The notes under the pieces are model-generated. The model was not told where the DNA came from. It made no database searches and saw only the letters and a list, made by a program, of their open reading frames with translations. From Acidobacteriota bacterium (GTDB lineage: Bacteria > Acidobacteriota > Holophagae > Acanthopleuribacterales > Acanthopleuribacteraceae), in contig JACJWC010000021.1 in NCBI GenBank assembly GCA_020637335.1, forward strand, positions 1 to 64,000: a stretch of DNA of 64,000 nucleotides, written 5' to 3'. A program made the translations under genes and the position numbers. Positions within the stretch are counted from its first letter, which is position 1. Each line of letters begins with the position of its first letter. Shown piece by piece: positions 26,800 to 34,796 of the stretch.

Positions 26800-26894
26800 G
26801 GCGATACTTTCCCCCAAAAAATCGTGATTCAACCTGGAATTTAAGCCGGTCAAGATCCGTCAAACGCTTGAACCCGGGCTATTCTCGCGCCATA

Positions 26895-27881
26895 ATGCCG
26901 CCTGGAATCTATTCCCGAGGTTTGCGTTTGTTTTCACCGATCCATGTCTCCTGTCCGGCCCGAATTGATTTGGCTGGAGGTACCTTAGATATCGCCCCCC
27001 TTTACTTCATGGTGCCGGGTGCGATGACTGTGAATTTGGCCATCAATTGGCGCACACATGTTACGCTGAAACCCGCAGCCCAGACCGAAATCCGGGTCAA
27101 TGGTGATTTGCTTTTAGAACCTGAAAAGGAGCCTTTATTTCAAGCAGCCTTGGACTATTATCAACCAAGAGAAGCATTGTCGATTGAAGTCCATAGCGAT
27201 ATCCCTCGGGCAGCCGGTTTGGGTGGATCATCCGTGCTCTTGACCGCATTGTGTAAAGCGCTGTCTTTACTCAACACACTGAACTTGGACGACCAAGCGC
27301 TTCTGGAGCAGGTGACCTTGCTTGAGCATCGCTTACTGATGAAGCCAGCAGGGATTCAGGACGCATTTGCAGCCATAAAAGGTGGATTGAATGCCATCGA
27401 TTTTTGCCATGGCAAATTCGAACATTCTGATCTTCCGCTGTGTGATTTCCTGCGCGGGCAACTCTTTTTATTGTATTCCGATCAGCAGCACCATTCGGGC
27501 ATCAACAATTGGCGCATCATCAAACAGGCCTGCGAAGGTGATGAACGCATGCTGAGTCTGTTAACGCAACTGGCATCCAATGCTCGTCACCTGTATCAGA
27601 CCCTGGTCCACCAGGATCGGGACCGCTTCTTTTCCTGTCTGCGCCATGAGGCCGAAACCCGTGCTGCCCTGGAACCCGACCTGGTCCCTCAGCCTATGGC
27701 CGAATTCTGCCGGGCAATAGGTCCAAATCGGGTTGGCAAAATCTGTGGTGCAGGTGGTGGTGGCTGTATGCTTTTATTTGGGGATCAATTGGACCAACAG
27801 CAGCTTGAAGAGGAAGCGCAATTGCGCGGATTGCAGGTCTTCACCTGTGAAGCTGAAAACCACGGTGTGATGGTCCATTGA
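26895..27881 (+). CDS. GHMP family sugar kinase (heptose-phosphate/fucokinase-like)
   Basis: About 328 residues. GHMP motifs are clear: CPARIDLAGGT (motif 1), RAAGLGGSSVLLTAL (ATP-binding motif 2) and GKICGAGGGGCMLLF (motif 3). GIQDAFAAIKGGLNAIDF matches the region of D-glycero-D-manno-heptose-7-phosphate kinases (HddA) and related sugar kinases, so a nucleotide-sugar precursor for the cell surface is likely; the exact sugar is uncertain. The start is unclear: ATG at 26895 has no ribosome site, TTG at 26928 has GAGG seven bases upstream and would open directly before motif 1, and TTG at 26868 is weakest. Overlaps rarA by 4 bases. Confidence 0.8.
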   Translation: MPPGIYSRGLRLFSPIHVSCPARIDLAGGTLDIAPLYFMVPGAMTVNLAINWRTHVTLKPAAQTEIRVNGDLLLEPEKEPLFQAALDYYQPREALSIEVHSDIPRAAGLGGSSVLLTALCKALSLLNTLNLDDQALLEQVTLLEHRLLMKPAGIQDAFAAIKGGLNAIDFCHGKFEHSDLPLCDFLRGQLFLLYSDQQHHSGINNWRIIKQACEGDERMLSLLTQLASNARHLYQTLVHQDRDRFFSCLRHEAETRAALEPDLVPQPMAEFCRAIGPNRVGKICGAGGGGCMLLFGDQLDQQQLEEEAQLRGLQVFTCEAENHGVMVH

Positions 27882-29236
27882 GAACCGGCAGTTTGGCCGA
27901 ACGCATGCGGCCTCAAAACCTTGAGGCGGTGCTTGGCCAGGACGATGCCATTCAATTGTTGAAAGGATTTGTCGCTAAAAATTTCCTACCCAATCTGGTG
28001 TTTTTTGGGCCACCTGGCTGCGGAAAAACGACCTTATGCCTGATTCTGGCCGAAACCTTTAAAGCCCGGTTTGAGGCGATGAATGCCACCAGTTGCAGCG
28101 TTAAGGATATTCGCGCTTTTGGCGATTTGGCGCGTCAATCCATGGTGCCCCACATCCTGTTCATGGATGAAATCCATCGATTAAACAAATCCCAACAAGA
28201 TGTGCTGTTGCCTTACACGGAAAAGGGCACTTTTGTCCTGATCGGGTCGACCACCGAAAATCCGTTTTTTGCCTTGAACAAAGCGCTGAGGTCACGCGTC
28301 CAATTGGTCAAGTTGGACGCTTGTAACCCGCAACAAATTGAATCGGCGCTTCTCGCCGCATGTGAGACGGAACCCTATTCGGTTGAACCCGAGGCATTGG
28401 CCTGGATCGCCCAACGGGTCAATGGCGATTTGCGATTGGCCTATTCGGTTTTAGAAGCCTCTGCGGCAATGGCTGGTAGCCTGGCCGTCACGCTTGATCA
28501 GGTTTCTTTTTGTTTGCGTTCGGTCCGTATGGATCACGATCGTGCTGGTGATGCGCATTACGATGTGGCATCGGCCTTCCAAAAATCGTTAAGAGGCTCT
28601 GACGAAGTTGCCGCCATGTACTACCTCAAACGCTTTTTGGAGGGCGGCGAAGACCCGCGTTTCATTGCGCGGCGCCTTCTGGTCACAGCGAGCGAGGATG
28701 TCGGCAACGCCGACCCTATGGCCTTTGTCATTGCTGGCCATGCCTTTCGGGCCGTGGAAGTGCTGGGTTTGCCCGAATGCCAAATTCCTTTGGCCCAGGC
28801 AACGCTATATGTTGCACGGGCGCCCAAGAGCAATGAATCGGTCACGGCGCTAGGTTTTATGGGTGAATTGTTGCAGAGCCGGCCTTTGGATCCGGTCCCT
28901 AGCCACCTGCGCGATGCCCATTATCAAGGCGCGGAACAGCTGGGTCATGGCAAGGGTTATATTTACAGCCATAACCAGCCCGATGTGAAGCAGCGGTTTT
29001 TGCCCGAGGGCATCGCCCACCAGCACTGGCAAAAAAATCAATCGCCAGCGCTTAATCGAAAGCGTCTGCACGAGCTGTTGGATCAGGTTTTCGCGAATCA
29101 GGAGTGGGCTGAACTGGATATTCAGGATTTAGCGCAAAAGATGGGGCTTGAGGTCGCACACCTGCGCAAGGAACTGAATGAAATGGTGCAACAAGGCGAA
29201 CTGGAGTTTAAACGCGTTTTTAAAAAGAAGTTTTAA
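27878..29236 (+). CDS. rarA: replication-associated recombination protein A (RarA/MgsA AAA+ ATPase)
   Basis: A 452-residue AAA+ protein related to clamp loaders. Signature start LAERMRPQNLEAVLGQ, Walker A FFGPPGCGKTTL, Walker B ILFMDEIHRLNKSQQD, sensor STTENPFFALNKALRSR, and C-terminal tetramerisation region with RRLLVTASEDVGNADP and AYRAPKS-like YVARAPKSNESV. RarA works at stalled replication forks. Past the family core there is an extra C-terminal helical segment (LDIQDLAQKMGLEVAHLRKE...) resembling a winged helix. The TTG start overlaps the kinase stop codon; family alignment supports it. Confidence 0.9.
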   Translation: MRTGSLAERMRPQNLEAVLGQDDAIQLLKGFVAKNFLPNLVFFGPPGCGKTTLCLILAETFKARFEAMNATSCSVKDIRAFGDLARQSMVPHILFMDEIHRLNKSQQDVLLPYTEKGTFVLIGSTTENPFFALNKALRSRVQLVKLDACNPQQIESALLAACETEPYSVEPEALAWIAQRVNGDLRLAYSVLEASAAMAGSLAVTLDQVSFCLRSVRMDHDRAGDAHYDVASAFQKSLRGSDEVAAMYYLKRFLEGGEDPRFIARRLLVTASEDVGNADPMAFVIAGHAFRAVEVLGLPECQIPLAQATLYVARAPKSNESVTALGFMGELLQSRPLDPVPSHLRDAHYQGAEQLGHGKGYIYSHNQPDVKQRFLPEGIAHQHWQKNQSPALNRKRLHELLDQVFANQEWAELDIQDLAQKMGLEVAHLRKELNEMVQQGELEFKRVFKKKF

Positions 29237-29255
29237 GCGTTTGGTTTTGGCCCCA

Positions 29256-29498
29256 TTAAAAGTCAGTGTCACCTTGAGAAAGCGATTCGCTGTGCTTTTG
29301 TTTGCAGTTTAAACAGCAAAGCACGCGAATTTGGTACTGCTTCTGTTGACTCCAGAATTTATCGACCATTTCGTGGGGAAGCATTTCCTCACAAAAGGGG
29401 CAATCGGCAACGACCAGTACGTGGGGGAAAGTGGGGGTTAGTTCCATATCATTCATGGTTAATAGGTTATTAACGTTTCGCTGAATTTGATTCATCAT
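29256..29498 (-). CDS. small Cys-motif protein (possible zinc ribbon)
   Basis: An 80-residue reading frame, not recognised as a named family. It contains CPFC at about residue 33 and CCLNC at about 61, a spacing that could form a four-Cys zinc site. The N-terminus is polar and there is no signal. The ribosome site (AAAAAG) is weak. It lies alone and convergent to rarA. Conserved Cys pairs favour a real gene over a chance frame, but the call is tentative. Confidence 0.45.
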   Translation of the reverse strand: MMNQIQRNVNNLLTMNDMELTPTFPHVLVVADCPFCEEMLPHEMVDKFWSQQKQYQIRVLCCLNCKQKHSESLSQGDTDF

Positions 29499-29591
29499 CT
29501 TTTTCAGCTTAGGTCTAGCCTACGCGAACTTCCAAGTGTTGCAGGTAAGGAATTTGAGTGACTTTTGTCATCAACTGCAGCGAATCAGGTG

Positions 29592-29620
29592 AAAAACCCC
29601 TTCCCGGAGGGAAGGGGTTT
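29592..29620 (-). terminator. rho-independent terminator of the MFS gene
   Basis: Perfect stem CCCCTTCCC/GGGAAGGGG with a three-base loop; on the minus strand five T follow. It is just past the MFS stop codon at 29627. Confidence 0.85.
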
Positions 29621-29626
29621 GAGGGG

Positions 29627-30877
29627 TTAGGCGAGTCCGTGGCCGTTCGGGCCTTTTTCTCGCATGTGCAGAAGGACAACAAAGATAAAGGCGCAAGAAC
29701 TGAGTAACCCGAAGAACCAGAGCATGGGGATATAACCGGCTGGATTATCGGCAGAGGCTTTGCCCCAATCGTTTAAGCCGCCTGCTGCGAAGTTGGCAAT
29801 CGTCAGGCCAACATTTTGCAGCATGGTCATGAGCCCATAAGCCGTACCCAGCCTTTTTTCTTCGACCAGGTAACAGACGCCGGGCCATAACACTGCAGGT
29901 ACCAAAGAGTAGGAAATGCCAATTAATACGGTTGTCCAACCCAGGTGCCAATCGGTTGTGCCCAGGATTAAAAAGCTGAGCGGCAGGAAGAATGCGCCCA
30001 AGGACAACAAAACGGTGCGATAACCCAATTTATCGGCAATTAACCCGAAAAGAGGCGATGCAAAAATAGCTGCGAAAAACACCCAAGAGTTCATTTGGCC
30101 TGCGGCTTCTCGAGACAAATCGTGTGCGTGTTGAAAGTATTTAATCGCGAATGTGCTGCGGAACGGCAGAATGGCCGAGTAAAAAAGCACACATAAAACG
30201 AGTAGGTACCAATAGGATCGATCAAAACTCAAAACGTCCGACCAATTCATTTTTTCGCTTTCGACGGCTGCCATTTCCGCAGGTTTTTTGCGATCACAAA
30301 TCAGGTAAGCCCAGGCAAATACGACCATGGTGGAGGCAAAAATTGCGGCCAGGATCAGCGGGGCTTGCCAGCCTTGGTCGTACAAACTGCGGGCAAATGT
30401 GGGCGAAACGTCTGCCGCCCACGAACCCAATCGGGCCATGCTCAAATTCAAACCCATAGCCAAGGCGATATTACTGCCTTTGAACCACTGGCCCAAGGAA
30501 GCGGTCACGGCCACAATCATGGTCTCTGCGCCTAATCCGAAAATAAGGCGGCCAGCTGCCATCACCCAATACGGCTGGATTGCAGTCAATGCGGCCCCGA
30601 TCAGGCACAGGAAGGAAGTGTATAGGGTGACGCGGGCGGGTCCGAACTTATCGACAAGCAGGCCGCCAATGAGAACCATGATGATGTTGGGCAAGCTATA
30701 AATGCCGTTTAGCGAGCCGATTTGACTGTCTGAAAAACCGAGTTGGCTTTCTAATAAGTCTGCAACCGGTCCAATCGAGTCGTAGACATAATAGTTCCCA
30801 AACAGGACGAGGCTGGTAAAAAGCAGAATCCACCAGCGACCCGGGATGGGCGGGTGGGTTGAGATATTTGCATTCAT
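29627..30877 (-). CDS. MFS transporter
   Basis: A 416-residue protein with 12 hydrophobic segments. The loop after helix 2 reads GGLLVDKFGPARV, the MFS signature (G-x-x-x-D-x-x-G-x-R type), and the second-half repeat has GLIADKLGYRTV. The N-terminal region VYDSIGPVADLLESQLGFSDSQIGSLNGIYSLPNI resembles bacterial relatives of the eukaryotic MFSD1 group. Substrate unknown. Transcribed alone, with its own terminator. Confidence 0.85.
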   Translation of the reverse strand: MNANISTHPPIPGRWWILLFTSLVLFGNYYVYDSIGPVADLLESQLGFSDSQIGSLNGIYSLPNIIMVLIGGLLVDKFGPARVTLYTSFLCLIGAALTAIQPYWVMAAGRLIFGLGAETMIVAVTASLGQWFKGSNIALAMGLNLSMARLGSWAADVSPTFARSLYDQGWQAPLILAAIFASTMVVFAWAYLICDRKKPAEMAAVESEKMNWSDVLSFDRSYWYLLVLCVLFYSAILPFRSTFAIKYFQHAHDLSREAAGQMNSWVFFAAIFASPLFGLIADKLGYRTVLLSLGAFFLPLSFLILGTTDWHLGWTTVLIGISYSLVPAVLWPGVCYLVEEKRLGTAYGLMTMLQNVGLTIANFAAGGLNDWGKASADNPAGYIPMLWFFGLLSSCAFIFVVLLHMREKGPNGHGLA

Positions 30878-31162
30878 GAATAAACCTTGTGGAAAAAAGT
30901 GCGGACCCTTTCCCGAGTTAAAAGAAATACATGGGTGCTACGGGTCTGATCCGATGGCCCATTCTGCCAAATAAATGGCTTAAAACAAAGGAACTTTAAG
31001 CTGAAATCGAGAATCTTTTTCAACCGTTGAATCTCAAGAGTTCACCGTCGGCCCGCCCGCAGTCGACCGCACTGCCAAGCCATACGATTACACCCACTCC
31101 TGGGGAGCGACAGGAAATGGCATACCTACCGCAGATTCAGAGAGAAAGGCACAAAATGGCCG
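30878..31162. other. intergenic region without recognised gene
   Basis: About 285 bases between the start of the MFS gene and the tRNA-Ser promoter. No reading frame with a credible start, no repeat and no strong hairpin was seen. It should contain the MFS promoter on the minus strand, but no convincing -35/-10 pair was found by eye. Confidence 0.5.
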
Positions 31163-31191
31163 TTGGCGGGTCGGATCCATTTATGTTAGAT
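31163..31191 (+). promoter_or_regulatory. promoter of tRNA-Ser
   Basis: TTGGCG (31163-31168), 17-base spacer, TTAGAT (31186-31191), ten bases before the tRNA 5' end. Confidence 0.5.
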
Positions 31192-31201
31192 TAGCGCCCA
31201 C

Positions 31202-31291
31202 GGAGAGATGCCAGAGTGGTCGAATGGGGCAGACTCGAAATCTGTTGATCCGCTTGCGGATCCTAGGGTTCGAATCCCTATCTCTCCACCA
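31202..31291 (+). tRNA. tRNA-Ser(CGA)
   Basis: A 90-base class II tRNA. Acceptor GGAGAGA pairs with TCTCTCC; anticodon loop CTCGAAA gives CGA; a long variable arm GATCCGCTTGCGGATC; T arm GGGTTCGAATCCC; discriminator A and encoded CCA. A run of seven T follows at once and probably ends transcription. The 3' acceptor arm overlaps the end of the convergent EamA gene. Confidence 0.95.
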
Positions 31292-32174
31292 TTTTTTTGA
31301 GATCCTTTTTTCGGATCTGACTTTGTTGGCTCAGGCCAATACCCATGAAAATGATGCATATTGCCAAAGCGGTTTGCAGGCCCACCCGTTCCTGAAATAC
31401 GAGCCAATCCAAAAATAAGGTCACGGGCGGGATGCAATAAACGAGCAGGGAAGCGGTAACCGCGCTGCAGTGTTGCAACATCAAGTAATACAGCGTAAAA
31501 GCTAGAGCCGTGGCGACCAATGCCAAATATCCGATTGCGGCCAAGCTGGCCGGAGACGTGTGCACGTGTGACCATTCGCCTTTGAGGGTGCCGATCGTCA
31601 AGAGCATCAGGCTGCCCCAAACCATTTGGTGGGTGGTAAGGGTTATGGCGTTCATATGGCCCAAAAATTTTTTTACGATAACCAAGTGGAAAGCGCCACC
31701 CATGGCCCCAATCACAACGGCGCCTGCAGGAATTACCGTTTCCCATCCGACAATGCGCCATTCGCGGTGAAATAACAGCACAACCCCACCTAAACCCAGA
31801 ATCAGGCCCCACCACGTTTTAGGGGAGACGGGTTCGGATTTGTTGAACAGTTGTGAAAAAAGGGCCGTGAAGATGGGGAATGTCGAAAAGAAAGTAGCGG
31901 TCATGCCGGCTGAAAGCTTTTGCTCCGCCCAATAAATGGCGCCGTAGTCGAACAGGTAAAGCAAAAATGCCGTGATCACCACATAACGGTAATCAAGGGC
32001 CTTGACCCGAAAGGACACCCCGCGGATCCGGCCAAATAGCCAAAGGAGAAGCAAGGCCAGCGCAAAGCGCGAGCCAGCGCCTACAAAGGGTGGAAAGCCC
32101 TGGAGCGAGTATTTGATCCCGATCCAGGAGCTACTCCAAATAAGGGTCAGTAGGCCAAAAACGGCGACCCACAT
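31278..32174 (-). CDS. EamA/DMT family permease
   Basis: A 298-residue drug/metabolite-transporter protein with ten expected membrane helices in two EamA repeats: VFGLLTLIWSSSWIGIKYSL at the start and a second repeat from about residue 150. Members export amino acids, purines or other small metabolites; the substrate here is unknown. The last five codons and stop lie in the 3' part of tRNA-Ser on the other strand. It starts 13 bases after the MoxR stop codon, so it is probably the tail gene of the Bat-like cluster, though functional linkage is doubtful. Confidence 0.88.
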   Translation of the reverse strand: MWVAVFGLLTLIWSSSWIGIKYSLQGFPPFVGAGSRFALALLLLWLFGRIRGVSFRVKALDYRYVVITAFLLYLFDYGAIYWAEQKLSAGMTATFFSTFPIFTALFSQLFNKSEPVSPKTWWGLILGLGGVVLLFHREWRIVGWETVIPAGAVVIGAMGGAFHLVIVKKFLGHMNAITLTTHQMVWGSLMLLTIGTLKGEWSHVHTSPASLAAIGYLALVATALAFTLYYLMLQHCSAVTASLLVYCIPPVTLFLDWLVFQERVGLQTALAICIIFMGIGLSQQSQIRKKDLKKMVER

Positions 32175-32186
32175 GGTTGTTTTCTG

Positions 32187-33194
32187 CTAAACGGAAACGG
32201 ATGCCAGGGTCTGTTCGACAAGTTGCTGGGAAGCGATTCCTTCCGCCTCGGCCTTAAAGGTGGGCATGATGCGGTGGACCAGAATGGGCTTGGCCAGGAA
32301 ATCAATGTCTTCTTTTTCCACGGCGAAACGGCCATCCAGGAGGGCGCGTGCTTTACCGGCCAGGATCAAACTCTGAGAGGCACGAGGACCCGCACCCCAG
32401 CGGATATTCTCCATGGCGAAATCCAATTGTTTGCCGCTGTTGCTTTCCGCGTCGGGCCGAGTAGCACGTACCAGCGAAACGGCATAGCGGACAACGGTCT
32501 CACTTGCGGGGATCTGACGAACCAGCGCCTGGTGTTCCAACAAACGTTCCCGCGTGTAGACGGGCTGAATATGAGTTTCCGTGCGTGAGGTCGTGTTCAG
32601 CACCATTTCAATTTCTTCGTTCTGTTTGGGGTACTTTACATCGATGCGGAACAGGAAGCGGTCCAACTGCGCTTCGGGCAGCGGGTAAGTGCCTTCCTGC
32701 TCAATGGGGTTTTGGGTTGCAAAAACCAAAAACGGTTTGTCCAGGGTGTAGGTGACCCCAGCCGCACTGACTTGACGTTCCTGCATGGACTGCAACAGCG
32801 CGGCTTGGGTTTTGGGCGTGGTGCGGTTGATTTCGTCGGCTAATAAAAGGTTGGTGAAGAGTGGACCCTTCACAAATTTAAATTCGCGGTGGCCACTGAC
32901 CCGATCCTCCTGAAGGATTTCGGTACCAATCAAATCCGAAGGCATCATGTCCGGCGTGAATTGAACGCGGGTAAAATCGAGAGAAGTTGCTTCCGCCAGG
33001 GAATGGACCAGCAGGGTTTTGGCTAGGCCGGGCACGCCCATGAGCAGGCTGTGCGCATTGGCCATCATGCTGATGATCATGAGGTCAACGACTTCATTCT
33101 GACCAATAACCACCTTTGCGATCTCTTCGCGCAACTGGCGGTATCCCTCATGGACATCTTGGATTTGTTCTTTCAATGCGGATGGTTCCGACAT
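32187..33194 (-). CDS. MoxR family AAA+ ATPase
   Basis: A 335-residue AAA+ protein. Motifs: VVIGQNEVVDLMI, Walker A GVPGLAKTLLVHSL, Walker B LLADEINRTTPKTQAALLQSM, and AAA-lid with ENIRWGAGPRASQSLI. MoxR ATPases act as chaperones with VWA/DUF58 proteins, several of which are encoded upstream in the same run of genes. In most Bat-type clusters moxR comes first; here it comes after all of them. It is 9 bases downstream of the gluzincin gene. Confidence 0.92.
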   Translation of the reverse strand: MSEPSALKEQIQDVHEGYRQLREEIAKVVIGQNEVVDLMIISMMANAHSLLMGVPGLAKTLLVHSLAEATSLDFTRVQFTPDMMPSDLIGTEILQEDRVSGHREFKFVKGPLFTNLLLADEINRTTPKTQAALLQSMQERQVSAAGVTYTLDKPFLVFATQNPIEQEGTYPLPEAQLDRFLFRIDVKYPKQNEEIEMVLNTTSRTETHIQPVYTRERLLEHQALVRQIPASETVVRYAVSLVRATRPDAESNSGKQLDFAMENIRWGAGPRASQSLILAGKARALLDGRFAVEKEDIDFLAKPILVHRIMPTFKAEAEGIASQQLVEQTLASVSV

Positions 33195-33203
33195 GCAGGC
33201 TCC

Positions 33204-34796
33204 TTAACTTTTACTATCTTTTTCAGGGGGGGCGGGTGCGGTGCTGAGCAATTCCAGCACTTTGTTGATCTTTAGAATGTCCTCTTTGCGGCCCAGACGC
33301 TCGGCTATTTCGCGCCGTTGAATTTGAATGTTGGGGTCAAAGGGGTTGAGGCGAATGGCGCGGACCAAGGTCGCGTCCGCTTCGGGCAGACGGTTGAGTT
33401 TGGCTAAAGCTTTTGCTTTGTATTTCAGCATGGTCGGATCATTTTCCAGATCCGTGGCTTGTTTCTGTACGACTTCCAGCAGCCGATCCGGATCATCCAT
33501 CTGTTCCAGGCAGCGCAACACCCGCAGTTGGATTTGGCGTGGCCAAACCGCTTGGTCTTGGACCAGTTTGTCGTATTGGATGAGCGCAGCCTTATAGCGC
33601 TGGCGCTCCAATAACAGATCGCCCAGGTTGAGGTGTTTTTTCTGTTCCTCGTTCTTGAGTTCGGGGGTATTGAGTTCATCGGCTTTGGCATCGTTATCGA
33701 GTAAGGTCACGCCATGGGCGGCCATGGTGTCAAACATTTGGTAGTTCTGGTTGCGGGCCCATTCTTTCCATTCCGCTTCAATCGCCGCGTAATCCAAACC
33801 CATGATGCGTTTGAGATGCACATTGATTTCTTTTTCTGTGGCTAATCCCTGACCGATTTGGCGGATTATTTCAGGACCTTTCCGGCGGGTCAGAAAATCG
33901 ACCATGCTGGCAACCTGAGCATAGGCTTGTTGGGCCAATTCGGCAGTCGGCAACGCAGCAAAGGAAGGGTGCATTTGTTCCAAGGTGATCCAACGGTCAG
34001 CCGCAATGCCCTGCGCCAAAGCATTTTCTAAATGTTTGTCCATGGCGGCGGCGTTGGGGTTTTCCCAGCGGGCTTCCAGGTACTTGGCAACGCCTTCCTG
34101 GAACCACAGTGGGGCGTGATCGCGGCTTATTTTGGTCAGAAAGTAGTGGACCAATTCATGTGAAAGCACATCTGGCCAGTAATAACCCATCAGAACACGA
34201 CGGGGCGAAATGACCGCCAGGCGGTTTTCCACACACAGGGCAACCGTGCCGGTGGTTTCGATCTGGGATTTGGTCAGCGCAGAGGCGTAGGAAAACACCA
34301 CGTGGTCCGGCATGATCTCGACCAAAATTTTTTCGCTGGGTTGAAACTGAAAAAAGCGCGCATAGGCCTCGTATGCGGACTCCAACACATCTTCCAGATA
34401 AAACAGCAGAACTTCATCGCGGCCCGGTTGAACGCGAATGGAGAAGTGCGGTGTGTCCACAACCTTAAAGGATTTTAAGACCTCGGTCGACTTGAGCAGT
34501 TCTTCCGCGCGGTAGGCGATGAATTTGCCCATGGACTTATCTTCGCGATTAACCTTATTTAAAAAGGATTCAGCCTGGCCATAATTGCCTTTTTGATAAT
34601 AGGCCCAGCCAGTCAACAGGTTTCGCGCGTTATCGGAGACGCGTGCTTTGGGCATGGCCTGCAGGACCTGGTCTGGATCCAAAGCGCGCAAGGTTTCGTA
34701 ATGGGTGCGGAAATCCGCATCGTCCATCCAGTCTTGGGCCTGAATGGGTACAAAGCCGACCCAGAGCAGGAAACTACTGATCAATAAGGTTTTCAT
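33204..34796 (-). CDS. exported TPR protein with gluzincin-type peptidase domain
   Basis: A 530-residue protein with signal peptide (1-21, MKTLLISSFLLWVGFVPIQA). The middle part holds the zinc-peptidase motif HELVHYF (213-219) with the downstream glutamate in WFQEGVAKYLEARW, a peptidase-MA/gluzincin arrangement. The C-terminal part (about 385-520) has TPR repeats such as LLLERQRYKAALIQYDKLV and ANATLVRAIRLNPFDP-like segments. The likely place is the periplasm. ATG at 34796 is chosen because it opens the signal peptide; it overlaps the DUF4175 gene by 23 bases. The TPR part may take the place of BatC/E-type TPR proteins of Bacteroides clusters. Confidence 0.8.
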   Translation of the reverse strand: MKTLLISSFLLWVGFVPIQAQDWMDDADFRTHYETLRALDPDQVLQAMPKARVSDNARNLLTGWAYYQKGNYGQAESFLNKVNREDKSMGKFIAYRAEELLKSTEVLKSFKVVDTPHFSIRVQPGRDEVLLFYLEDVLESAYEAYARFFQFQPSEKILVEIMPDHVVFSYASALTKSQIETTGTVALCVENRLAVISPRRVLMGYYWPDVLSHELVHYFLTKISRDHAPLWFQEGVAKYLEARWENPNAAAMDKHLENALAQGIAADRWITLEQMHPSFAALPTAELAQQAYAQVASMVDFLTRRKGPEIIRQIGQGLATEKEINVHLKRIMGLDYAAIEAEWKEWARNQNYQMFDTMAAHGVTLLDNDAKADELNTPELKNEEQKKHLNLGDLLLERQRYKAALIQYDKLVQDQAVWPRQIQLRVLRCLEQMDDPDRLLEVVQKQATDLENDPTMLKYKAKALAKLNRLPEADATLVRAIRLNPFDPNIQIQRREIAERLGRKEDILKINKVLELLSTAPAPPEKDSKS

